A program made the position numbers and the translations under genes. A stretch of 37,354 nt of DNA, taken from contig JABZLB010000030.1 of the NCBI GenBank assembly GCA_015256945.1, positions 1 through 37,354 of the forward strand. Reading direction: 5' to 3'. This document shows, piece after piece, positions 8,047 through 15,506 of the stretch; position 1 is the stretch's first letter; each line of letters starts with the position of its first letter. Below the pieces are notes generated by a model. That model ran no database searches. It saw only the letters and a program-made list of their open reading frames with translations, and was not told the origin of the DNA. The stretch comes from Prevotellaceae bacterium (GTDB taxonomy: Bacteria > Bacteroidota > Bacteroidia > Bacteroidales > Bacteroidaceae).

Positions 8047-8586
8047 CTATTTGTTAAGTGCCAACACATCACTGTAATCATCCAGTATGCGACGTGCACC
8101 ACGATAGCGATTATTGTAATAAGCTTCTGTACTGTTCGATACGGTTACACCCTGCGAACACGACGCATGTATGAAGTTAAAGCTACCGTCTTCTTTCACT
8201 TCGGTTACTATTCCAACATGTCCTACGCCGCCCTTACTGTTGCGACCTGAAAAGAAAACAAGGTCGCCCGTATGCACTTCATCTTTATTTACGCTGATGC
8301 CTTCGGTGTATTGGCTTCGCGAACAGCTGTTCAAGCGTATATTCAAACTTTTATAAACATACGAGGTAAAGCCAGAACAGTCGAAAGCCGACGGGCCTTT
8401 GCTGCCACGACGATAGGGGCGTCCAAGATACTGCTGGGCCTGAGCAACAATCTGTTCTCCCGTAACCGAGAAAAGAGCTTCGGCTTCACTCACGGGAATT
8501 TCGACGTTACGTGGTGTCGATGGCGATGCCGCGTAGGCAACTGTTGAAAGTATTGTGGCGAATATGATGATGATGGCTTTCTTCAT
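8047..8586 (-). CDS. Secreted NlpC/P60 family cell-wall peptidase
   Basis: A 179-residue protein with a signal peptide (about 1-20, ending AYAAS) and one NlpC/P60 domain. The catalytic triad can be read as C70 (FDCSGF), H123 (GVGHVGIV) and H140 (FIHAS). The family hydrolyses the gamma-D-Glu-diaminopimelate bond of peptidoglycan stem peptides. The mature protein has no SH3 or LysM domain, so it is a minimal periplasmic hydrolase. The gene is monocistronic, with a -7 box at 8612-8619 and its own terminator. Confidence 0.92.
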   Translation of the reverse strand: MKKAIIIIFATILSTVAYAASPSTPRNVEIPVSEAEALFSVTGEQIVAQAQQYLGRPYRRGSKGPSAFDCSGFTSYVYKSLNIRLNSCSRSQYTEGISVNKDEVHTGDLVFFSGRNSKGGVGHVGIVTEVKEDGSFNFIHASCSQGVTVSNSTEAYYNNRYRGARRILDDYSDVLALNK

Positions 8587-8611
8587 TTCTTTTGTTATGT
8601 TTGTTGTATCA

Positions 8612-8619
8612 CAAAGGTA
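8612..8619 (-). promoter_or_regulatory. -7 element for the NlpC/P60 gene
   Basis: TACCTTTG on the minus strand, 25 nt upstream of the ATG. No clear -33 TTG was found. Confidence 0.55.
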
Positions 8620-8775
8620 CGAAACATCGTCGATGATTGAAAGCCGATGGCTTTATGTAGGTGTAAACGCCCCAAAAGTAGGGGTAAACGTAAGGGTAAA
8701 AAGCGGTTGTTTACAGTTTTTAAACTTGCTTTACATCAATTTTTAAGCCTTTTCTGAAAAAATACCCAATAAAAA

Positions 8776-8811
8776 GAGGTTCAATTTGTAACTTTTCTCA
8801 AATTGAACCTC
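8776..8811 (-). terminator. Terminator of the lactonase operon
   Basis: A perfect 13-bp stem (8776-8788 with 8799-8811) has a 10-nt loop. On the minus strand it is followed by TTTTTATT. It lies about 140 nt past the lactonase stop. The rest of 8620-8951 holds no gene. It contains two similar AT-rich strings resembling ACACCTTTATTATAATAG, at about 8845 and 8915. Confidence 0.8.
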
Positions 8812-8951
8812 AGCGTTATGGTCTCTGCAGTGTTATGAATTTACACCTTAATTATATAAGGGATGCTCAACGATAGTATACAACAGGTACAATGAGCACA
8901 CCAGTTTTACACCTTTATTATAATAGAGAGGATATTTCATAACAACTTTTT

Positions 8952-10040
8952 TTATTCTACTTCCAGCAGTTTTATGCAGACGGGTTTTTTGAGATCAATA
9001 GTAGTTGACTGCAATGTGAGCATGCCTGTATCCTGATTTCGCTCGTATATCTGGATGGTATTGCTGTCACGACATGCGCAAAGCAGATACTTTCCGTTGG
9101 GTGTAATAGCAAAGTTACGCGGATGGATACCCGTCAACTGGTAGCCTGTCTTCTTGAGTTTACCATTCATCGTGTTCACTTTGAAAATGGAAATACCATC
9201 GGCTTTCAGCCTGTTACTGGCATAAATATAGCGTCCGTCGGGCGACATATGGATGTCGGCACCACCACGTCCGCCCACACTGTCGGAGGCAATGGTCTGT
9301 ATTCGTGTGAGCTTTCCGGCTTTGTTACTAAACACCGTAACCGTACCGGCCAGCTCACTCATTACATAAACATAACGCCAGCCTGCCGAATGTTCAATAT
9401 GCCGTGGTGCTGAGCCGGCCAGTAACCGGCCGGCAACACCCTGCGGTATTACCTTATCTCCCTCTCTTTTGTACAGCAGGAGCTGGTCAGCACTAAAGTC
9501 GGTAGCCAGAATATGGCCGTCGGGCATAAAGCGTGCTGTATGAATATGTGCCACATTCTGCGGTACTCTGCCGCCTTTTTCTACATTACCCTGATAAATA
9601 AAGCTGCAAGGACCCAGGCTCCCATCCTTTAAAACAGGAAACACCGTCATGCTGCCGCTCGAATAATTAGCCGTAACGGCTATCGTATCGTTGGCTTCGA
9701 CAAAGCAGGGATCGGCGCCACCCGTATAATGTTTGTTCAGGAACGTCATCTTTCCAGAGGCTGCATCAAAGGCAACGGCGCTTAACGTAGCGTGCTTTTC
9801 GGGTATTTCGTTTACGGCATAAAGCAGCCGTCCGCCACGTCCAAAGGTAAGATACGACGGATTTACCATGGCAAGCGAATCAAGAAGCCGCGCTTTTCCT
9901 GTACTCTGATTGAAGCTAAAGCTGTAAAGTCCTGTGCTTCCCGTATCGGTATAAGTGCCTACAACCATATTCAATTCGTCGCCAGCCATAGCCGATACCG
10001 ACAGTGTGAGAGCCGATAAACCCAATAAAAGTTTTTTCAT
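8952..10040 (-). CDS. Secreted lactonase family protein (6-phosphogluconolactonase-like beta-propeller)
   Basis: A 362-residue protein with a signal peptide (about 1-19, ending SAMAG). A seven-bladed-propeller lactonase domain spans the rest, starting VVGTYTDTGSTGLYSF. Internal blade repeats contain PSYLTFGRGGRLLYAVNE, HMSPDGRYIYASNR and ITPNGKYLLCACRD. Cytosolic YbhE/Pgl relatives hydrolyse 6-phosphogluconolactone. An exported copy more likely acts on an unphosphorylated aldonolactone or another cyclic ester; that is inference. It is preceded by a 46-residue membrane ORF, 21 nt away, and probably shares its transcript. Confidence 0.87.
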   Translation of the reverse strand: MKKLLLGLSALTLSVSAMAGDELNMVVGTYTDTGSTGLYSFSFNQSTGKARLLDSLAMVNPSYLTFGRGGRLLYAVNEIPEKHATLSAVAFDAASGKMTFLNKHYTGGADPCFVEANDTIAVTANYSSGSMTVFPVLKDGSLGPCSFIYQGNVEKGGRVPQNVAHIHTARFMPDGHILATDFSADQLLLYKREGDKVIPQGVAGRLLAGSAPRHIEHSAGWRYVYVMSELAGTVTVFSNKAGKLTRIQTIASDSVGGRGGADIHMSPDGRYIYASNRLKADGISIFKVNTMNGKLKKTGYQLTGIHPRNFAITPNGKYLLCACRDSNTIQIYERNQDTGMLTLQSTTIDLKKPVCIKLLEVE

Positions 10041-10061
10041 GATGATTTAAAGTGTTAGTTG

Positions 10062-10202
10062 TTAAACCGTTCTCTTACCCCGATGGCCACTATTTTGCCT
10101 GCGCTTACGCACGTCCAACCACATTTTCGCGCCCGTCCACACGAGAGCTACTGTAAGGAAAAGAAAAACGGCTATGAGAATATATAACTCTGTTTTTGTC
10201 AT
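10062..10202 (-). CDS. 46-residue single-pass membrane microprotein
   Basis: The reading frame starts at ATG 10202, stops at 10062 and encodes 46 residues. A short polar start (MTKTE) precedes about 18 hydrophobic residues (LYILIAVFLFLTVALVW). A strongly basic tail (KMWLDVRKRRQNSGHRGKR) gives an N-out/C-in prediction. It lies 21 nt upstream of the lactonase on the same strand. A -7-like TAATTTCG lies about 60 nt upstream. I know no family for it. The clean hydrophobic/basic partition and operon-like spacing argue that it is translated. Confidence 0.55.
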   Translation of the reverse strand: MTKTELYILIAVFLFLTVALVWTGAKMWLDVRKRRQNSGHRGKRTV

Positions 10203-10362
10203 TGTTATAAATGCTTAAGTAAATAAATGCTACTCAACGAGCTTGTTAACAGTTCACGAAATTAGGCATTTATATCCAGAAAACGTTTGTTTTTAGCATT
10301 TTATTGGCCTGGTGTTCGTTTAAAAAAGCCTAACAAACGCTACCCTGTTATATGATTTTTAG

Positions 10363-10370
10363 TATATTTG
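10363..10370 (+). promoter_or_regulatory. -7 element of the flavin reductase-like gene
   Basis: TATATTTG lies 24 nt upstream of ATG 10394 and excludes the in-frame start at 10352. The -33 region is weak. Confidence 0.6.
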
Positions 10371-10393
10371 CGACCAGTAATTCAATAGAGCAT

Positions 10394-10957
10394 ATGAAAA
10401 GTTTTAATCCCCAACCCTGGCTTTTGCCACAGCCTGTACTTATTCTCGGCACCTACAATACCGAAGGAAAACCCAACGCCATGAACGCTGCGTGGGCAGG
10501 AACATGGAATATGAAGCAAATCGTTATATCGCTTGGCAATCACCAGACAACTGTTAACCTCGAGTCGAACCCTCATTTTACCCTTGCCTTTGCTACGCAG
10601 GAAACAATGGCTGCTGCCGATTACGTCGGACTTGTAAGTGGTCGTAACGAGCCGATGAAGATTGAAAAGTCGGGGCTTACTCCCGAAAAGGCACCAACCG
10701 TCAATGCTCCTTTATTCAAGCAACTGCCCATGACGTTCGAATGCAGCGTCAGCAAAGTGCTCGATAAAAGCCATACAGGCTGCTACCTGATAGCCGATGT
10801 GCTGAACATTCTGGTTGACGAGAAATATCTTACAGCCGATGGAAAACCCGACATTGAGAAGATGCAGCTTATCAGTTTCGACCCTACCCGCCTATCGTAT
10901 GTGGCTTTTGGTTCGTACGTTGGCAAGGCATACAGCGAAGGTAAAAAGCTAAAGTAG
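10394..10957 (+). CDS. Flavin reductase family protein (FMN-binding split barrel)
   Basis: A 187-residue cytosolic protein. The segment PVLILGTYNTEGKPNAMNAAWAG is the typical start of the flavin reductase-like split-barrel fold that binds FMN. A C-terminal RLSYVAFGSYVGKAYSEGK is also typical of the Bacteroidales/Clostridia members of this group. These proteins reduce FMN with NAD(P)H or serve as electron carriers; the partner here is unknown. The start was chosen by the -7 box at 10363. It is monocistronic and convergent with the GH3 gene. Confidence 0.88.
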   Translation: MKSFNPQPWLLPQPVLILGTYNTEGKPNAMNAAWAGTWNMKQIVISLGNHQTTVNLESNPHFTLAFATQETMAAADYVGLVSGRNEPMKIEKSGLTPEKAPTVNAPLFKQLPMTFECSVSKVLDKSHTGCYLIADVLNILVDEKYLTADGKPDIEKMQLISFDPTRLSYVAFGSYVGKAYSEGKKLK

Positions 10958-11027
10958 GCCATTTTTCTACATATATGATGGTAGATGGCCATATTATACT
11001 CGGGCCTCAACACCAGCAAATACAAAC

Positions 11028-11096
11028 AACAATCCCGTTCCAGCGGTCTCATGTAATGGTTATTACACCGCAGGAACGGGATTGTTATTTCTTTAT
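11028..11096. terminator. Long bidirectional terminator hairpin
   Basis: The outer stem AACAATCCCGTTCC/GGAACGGGATTGTT (11028-11041 with 11083-11096) is a perfect 14 bp. Inside are GCGGT/ACCGC and ATGTAAT/ATTACA stems, so almost the whole 69 nt folds on itself. It sits between the convergent flavin reductase and GH3 genes. It is longer than an ordinary terminator and could be a stable RNA 3' end. Confidence 0.8.
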
Positions 11097-11107
11097 ATTG
11101 TCAGCGT

Positions 11108-13357
11108 TTAAAGAGCCTGCTTGGGATGAAGCACGTCAGTTACCTTTTGGGTAAAGGCCTTTTTCAGCTTATAGGTTGCATGAGCACGTATATCATCCAC
11201 AGCAGCACCAGCCTTAACCGTGTATGTTCCTGCATCAGCAACCCACTCACTGCCTGCTTCATGGAACGAAGCCAGGTCATAATCGGATACGGTAAAGGTA
11301 AGCGTCTGCTTCTCACCCGGCTGCAACAGGCGGGTTTTGCCAAAAGCCTTCAGCTCAATTGCCGGCTTTTCTATGCTGCCTTTAGGTGCTGTAACATACA
11401 GCTGTACAGCCTCCTTGCCAGCCACGCGGCCCGTATTGATAACGGTTACCTGTGCCGTAAAGCCCTTGCCCGACGCCTTTACCTTCAGGTCACGATAGCT
11501 GAATGTGGTATAGCTCAAACCATAACCAAAGGGGTATGACACTGCTTTGCCGGCTGTTTCAAAATAGCGATAGCCCACGTTTATGCCCTCTTTGTAGCGG
11601 CATACCTTATCATTGTCGGGAGCAGTAGTAGGGAATTGCTTGCTCGATGGGTGGTCCATCAGGTCGTTTGGCCATGTCATGGGCAGCTTTCCTGAGGGAT
11701 TTACCTTACCCGTTACGATGTCAGCCACGCAGTGTCCTGCCTCTTCGCCGGGCTGCCAGGCCAGTAAAATGCCGTCAACAAGGCCTTTCCACGATGACGT
11801 ATTAATAACACTTCCCGAGTTGATTACAACGATAACCTTTTTGCCTTCCTTATGGAACTTGTCGCTTACACGCTCAAGAAGCTGCTGCTCGTCAGCGGTA
11901 AGATTGAAGCCTTTGTCGCCACCGGCACTGCGATCCCAGCCTTCTCCAGCCTGACGCGTGATGGTAAACACTGCAACATCTGCCGCTTTAGCCTGATCAG
12001 TAACTGCACGTTCATTAAGCGTTATTTCAGGATACTGTGCACGTCCTAAGCCCCAGCCCCAGTCGCTCTCATGTTCTGCCTCCTGACGAACGTCGGCAAA
12101 CTCGACCATTTTTTCGTAAATGTTCTTCAAAGCCGGTGTGCATGCTATGCCCGCTGCTTTGAAACCGTCAACAATATTCACGCAATGGTCAGGATTAACA
12201 GTGCCTGAACCCCAGCCTGTACCGAGCGTACGATATGAACCCATGCCAAAGAAGGCTGCGGTTTTAACGTTGCGAAGTGGCAGAACGCCGCCATCGTTCT
12301 TCAGCAATACCATGCCTTCATCAGCACCTTCACGGGCTACCTGTGCACCCTTTTCAAAGTTAATTTTCCCGCTGTATTTGTAATTGTGGAAAGAAGGAGT
12401 CTTTACAATAAACTCAAGCATGCGCTTAACGTCTATATCAACATCCTTCATGTTGAGCTTTCCGTTCTTTACACCTTCAACAATATCCTTTATTTGTATG
12501 TCTTCTCCCGGTTCAAGCAAGTCGCTTCCGGCATATATCTGTTCAGTTGTATTGCGGCGACCTATCCAGTCGGTCATCACAATGCCCTTGTAACCCCAGT
12601 CGGTACGCAGAACGTCAGTGAGCAATTCGCGGCTGGCTTGTGCGTAAGGGCCGTTCAAACGGTTGTATGAAGACATCACCGTCCAGGGGGAAGACTTCTT
12701 AATTGCTATCTCAAAGTTCTTAAGATATAGTTCGCGCATGGCACGCGTTGGCACAATAGCGTCAACCTCTAAACGGTTAGTTTCCTGACTGTTGGCTGCA
12801 AAATGCTTCAGGCTTGTGCCTACTCCTGCGCTCTGAACACCCTGTATATAAGCGGCCGCAATATTGCCGGCGAGCACGGGGTCTTCTGAAAAATACTCAA
12901 AATTACGACCACAAAGCGGGTTGCGATGGATGTTGGCTCCCGGAGCCAGCAGCACATCGACACCCATTTCACGGGTTTCTTCGCCCATCACTGCACAGGC
13001 ATCGTGTACCAATGTGGTGTTCCACGAAGCAGCAAGACATGAGCCAATAGGGAAAGCCGTGGTGTGGAAGGTGGCCGATGTGCCTTTACGCGTCCAGTCG
13101 ATACGCAATCCGGCAGGACCATCACTGAGGATAACCTGCGGAATGCCCAGCCTCGGGATAGCGCGTGTAGCGCCTGCAGCACCCGGGACACGGTCCTGAG
13201 GACCGCCAACCAACAGCGTTGCCTTCTCGTCTAATGTCATGGCTTTAACAATGGCATCGATGTTATTTGCATTCAATTTCAAGTTCTGCGCATGCAGAGG
13301 TGCTGCTATTAGAGGAAGGGTTAGCAACATACCCTTAAACAAGTTTTTAGTCTTCAT
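11108..13357 (-). CDS. Glycoside hydrolase family 3 (beta-glucosidase-type)
   Basis: A 749-residue secreted enzyme: signal peptide (about 1-24, PLHAQ), GH3 N-terminal TIM barrel, GH3 C-terminal domain and a fibronectin III-like domain near the end. The nucleophile is D263 in GIVMTDWIG. Substrate-site residues include the KHFAANSQETNR motif. The likely acid/base Glu lies in TRQAGEGWDRS of the second domain. GH3 enzymes remove beta-linked terminal glucose, xylose or GlcNAc residues; the three-domain architecture favours beta-glucosidase or beta-xylosidase activity over NagZ. ATG 13357 is chosen because the upstream alternative at 13390 overlaps the -7 box. It probably acts periplasmically on oligosaccharides imported by SusC/D. 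Confidence 0.92.
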   Translation of the reverse strand: MKTKNLFKGMLLTLPLIAAPLHAQNLKLNANNIDAIVKAMTLDEKATLLVGGPQDRVPGAAGATRAIPRLGIPQVILSDGPAGLRIDWTRKGTSATFHTTAFPIGSCLAASWNTTLVHDACAVMGEETREMGVDVLLAPGANIHRNPLCGRNFEYFSEDPVLAGNIAAAYIQGVQSAGVGTSLKHFAANSQETNRLEVDAIVPTRAMRELYLKNFEIAIKKSSPWTVMSSYNRLNGPYAQASRELLTDVLRTDWGYKGIVMTDWIGRRNTTEQIYAGSDLLEPGEDIQIKDIVEGVKNGKLNMKDVDIDVKRMLEFIVKTPSFHNYKYSGKINFEKGAQVAREGADEGMVLLKNDGGVLPLRNVKTAAFFGMGSYRTLGTGWGSGTVNPDHCVNIVDGFKAAGIACTPALKNIYEKMVEFADVRQEAEHESDWGWGLGRAQYPEITLNERAVTDQAKAADVAVFTITRQAGEGWDRSAGGDKGFNLTADEQQLLERVSDKFHKEGKKVIVVINSGSVINTSSWKGLVDGILLAWQPGEEAGHCVADIVTGKVNPSGKLPMTWPNDLMDHPSSKQFPTTAPDNDKVCRYKEGINVGYRYFETAGKAVSYPFGYGLSYTTFSYRDLKVKASGKGFTAQVTVINTGRVAGKEAVQLYVTAPKGSIEKPAIELKAFGKTRLLQPGEKQTLTFTVSDYDLASFHEAGSEWVADAGTYTVKAGAAVDDIRAHATYKLKKAFTQKVTDVLHPKQAL

Positions 13358-13387
13358 TATTGAATTTAATAGGTATAGATCTGTCGC

Positions 13388-13395
13388 CAAAGGTA
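13388..13395 (-). promoter_or_regulatory. -7 element for the GH3 gene
   Basis: TACCTTTG on the minus strand, about 30 nt upstream of ATG 13357. The same octamer serves the serine hydrolase and NlpC genes. Confidence 0.6.
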
Positions 13396-13503
13396 AACAA
13401 TATATCCGATATGGGGGCAGGTTTTGAGAAAAACTATATACTGAAGGTGTAAAAAAAGCCGTATTCGCACTATCAAGAACAATACCTGCGGCACCGTAAT
13501 GTG

Positions 13504-14994
13504 CTATTCCCTGTCGGGTAACGGTGTCAGCACAAAGGGTTTGTCCTCATGGTTCATACGCGCTTTGATGCTAAGGCCTTCAACTGTTGGTTCAATGCTC
13601 AGCTCAACAGGCGTTATCCAGTTGACGTAATGCAGGGCAACGTCTAACCGGTCGCCCGTACTACCGTATGATGCGCTAACTAAAAACCGTTCGTCAATGC
13701 CTTTAAAAACATCTTTTGGCCATATAGGATAGGCCGGATAAGCCTTCGTTGACGTTGTTAACCAGCGCTTATACCCCAGTGCTATATTCGTAACAATGCC
13801 CGCTTCGCTGGTTACACGCAGCGCGTAACGGCCCTCACGACCTGTAATGGCTATCGATTTCCAGTGTAAACGGTTGGCCGATAGCTCAAACGTATGGTTT
13901 AAAAGGGCCGGACTAATACTTGAAATGCCTTTCACAACTGGTAAGCATCGTTGCGACTTACGCACAAGACTGCCATAGGCTTTGCGATTAGCTTTCAACA
14001 CTTTATCGCCTACTCGTGGCATTAAATAATCCCAGATGAGGCGGTGTTCGCGGCTACCGTCGAAGGTAGAACTTTGTGTAAACACCACAACCATGTCCTT
14101 ATCGGGTATAACAAAGATGTATTGGCCGTAGGCTCCATCGGCTCTTGCCGACCCCTTACGGGGGCAGGGCCACATCTGATAGCCGTACGAGGCTTGCCCT
14201 TCGGGGGTTTGTTTCTTCATCATTTCGTCTACCCACGCGGCCGGAATAAGCTGTTTGCCCTTCCAAACACCGCGGTGAAGCAACAGCAAACCGAACTTAG
14301 CCATCGACTCGCTTTGCAGATACAGGCCCCATCCACCCGTATTATAGCCTTCGGGACTGACCTGCCACTGCACGTTTTTAATGCCAAGGGGCATGAAAAT
14401 ATGCTGTTGGAGAAAGCTGAGAAGCGTCTGGCCGCTCACCTTCTGCACAATAGCCGAAAGAAGATAGGTACATATCGAATCGTACTTAAACAGGCGGCCG
14501 GGCGTGCTTACTGGTTTCGAAAGGTAACTTTTCACCCACGTTGTCGATACCGAACGCATGTTCCAGTCGGGTTCAATGCCCGATGTCATGGTCAGTAAAT
14601 CGCGTACGGTCATACTCTTAAGATTGTCAGAGAGCGTATCGGGCAGGCTTTCGGGAAAGAAAGAAGCCACTTTATCGGTGAGCTTCAAACGGCCTTCGCC
14701 CACCAAAATGCCCACAGCGGCACTTACAAATGTTTTGGAACAACTGTAAAGCGTGTGCGACCAGGCTTCGTTAAAAGGCTTGGGATACATTTCAGCCACA
14801 ACCTTATCGTGGCGCAAAATCATCACGCTGTGGATGCTTGTACGGGGAATAACCATCAGCGAATCGAAAAAATTGGCGATGGCTGCCGACGGAATGCCGC
14901 AGGCTTCGGGCGTTGAACGGACTATCTGGCGCGTCTGACCTGTGGCCGACAGGCTCGCCGACAGCATGAGAATAAGCAGAAAATGTTTTATCAT
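13504..14994 (-). CDS. Secreted serine hydrolase, class C beta-lactamase/PBP-like
   Basis: A 496-residue protein with a signal peptide (about 1-19, SATGQ). The beta-lactamase-type domain has the S84-C-S-K87 SxxK nucleophile motif. A tyrosine in KYDSICTYLLSAI takes the place of the YxN motif. A C-terminal region of about 130 residues (from about 365) resembles extensions of Bacteroidales esterase-like members. Such proteins are esterases, DD-peptidases or amidohydrolases rather than antibiotic-degrading enzymes. In a glycan locus an acyl- or acetyl-esterase role is plausible but inferred. ATG 14994 was chosen because a -7 box (15018-15025) excludes 15090. Confidence 0.86.
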   Translation of the reverse strand: MIKHFLLILMLSASLSATGQTRQIVRSTPEACGIPSAAIANFFDSLMVIPRTSIHSVMILRHDKVVAEMYPKPFNEAWSHTLYSCSKTFVSAAVGILVGEGRLKLTDKVASFFPESLPDTLSDNLKSMTVRDLLTMTSGIEPDWNMRSVSTTWVKSYLSKPVSTPGRLFKYDSICTYLLSAIVQKVSGQTLLSFLQQHIFMPLGIKNVQWQVSPEGYNTGGWGLYLQSESMAKFGLLLLHRGVWKGKQLIPAAWVDEMMKKQTPEGQASYGYQMWPCPRKGSARADGAYGQYIFVIPDKDMVVVFTQSSTFDGSREHRLIWDYLMPRVGDKVLKANRKAYGSLVRKSQRCLPVVKGISSISPALLNHTFELSANRLHWKSIAITGREGRYALRVTSEAGIVTNIALGYKRWLTTSTKAYPAYPIWPKDVFKGIDERFLVSASYGSTGDRLDVALHYVNWITPVELSIEPTVEGLSIKARMNHEDKPFVLTPLPDRE

Positions 14995-15017
14995 AAGGCT
15001 TTTATGTTTCGATGTGA

Positions 15018-15025
15018 CAAAGGTA
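15018..15025 (-). promoter_or_regulatory. -7 element for the serine hydrolase gene
   Basis: TACCTTTG on the minus strand, 23 nt upstream of ATG 14994. The start at 15090 would lie upstream of the promoter. Confidence 0.6.
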
Positions 15026-15170
15026 ATAAAAAAACGATAATGCCACAACTTTTCTTTCCAGCCTGAAGCAGTGTCTGTCCTTTCCCACATGATGTATGCG
15101 TCTCTGGCATGATTTGGTCACCGCTTTTCGCCTGAAACGTTTTTATATTCTGTGCAAAAGGTCATCGTGC

Positions 15171-15248
15171 GGCGGTCGTCATACCCATTGTGTGGCGGCC
15201 GTCAGCCAGCATGTTCGACGACCGCCAGCAACGCGTACGGCGGCCGCC
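15171..15248. repeat. GC-rich palindrome array with 22-23 bp period (GRCGGCCGYC type)
   Basis: Ten-bp cores GGCGGTCGTC, GGCGGCCGTC, GACGACCGCC and GGCGGCCGCC start at 15171, 15194, 15217 and 15239, separated by 12-13 nt variable spacers. Each is close to the palindrome GRCGGCCGYC. The array lies in the 511-nt gap between the serine hydrolase and phosphoesterase genes, which otherwise holds only promoter and terminator signals. Confidence 0.8.
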
Positions 15249-15452
15249 ATACCATCAGGAAACAGCAACAAAGGGGAAAGGAATAAGGTGTAAAGGGGGC
15301 TGAAGATAAACGAAAACGAAATACCAACAGGGCATCATGCAAAAACATTCGCATCGTGTGCCAGACAGAAATACAAGCCCATGCAAATAAAAAACGGTTG
15401 GCACCACAGCAGATTTACTGCCAGAGGGAAACAGGAAAGGAGAAAAAAGAGA

Positions 15453-15487
15453 GCAGGGAATCAGCAAAATATTTGCCGGTCCCCTGC
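15453..15487 (-). terminator. Terminator of the SusC-SusD-phosphoesterase operon
   Basis: On the minus strand GCAGGG and CCCTGC enclose a second stem GCAAA/TTTGC, with a partly paired 5-nt internal loop and a 3-nt apical loop. This is followed by TCTCTTTTTTC. It begins about 20 nt after the phosphoesterase stop at 15507. Confidence 0.75.
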
Positions 15488-15506
15488 CACGAACTTATGA
15501 AAATAG

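Noticed and set aside
13504..14994. True class C beta-lactamase (antibiotic resistance)
   Set aside because: Only the SxxK and a Tyr motif are shared; the long C-terminal extension and the glycan-locus setting fit an esterase-like serine hydrolase better.
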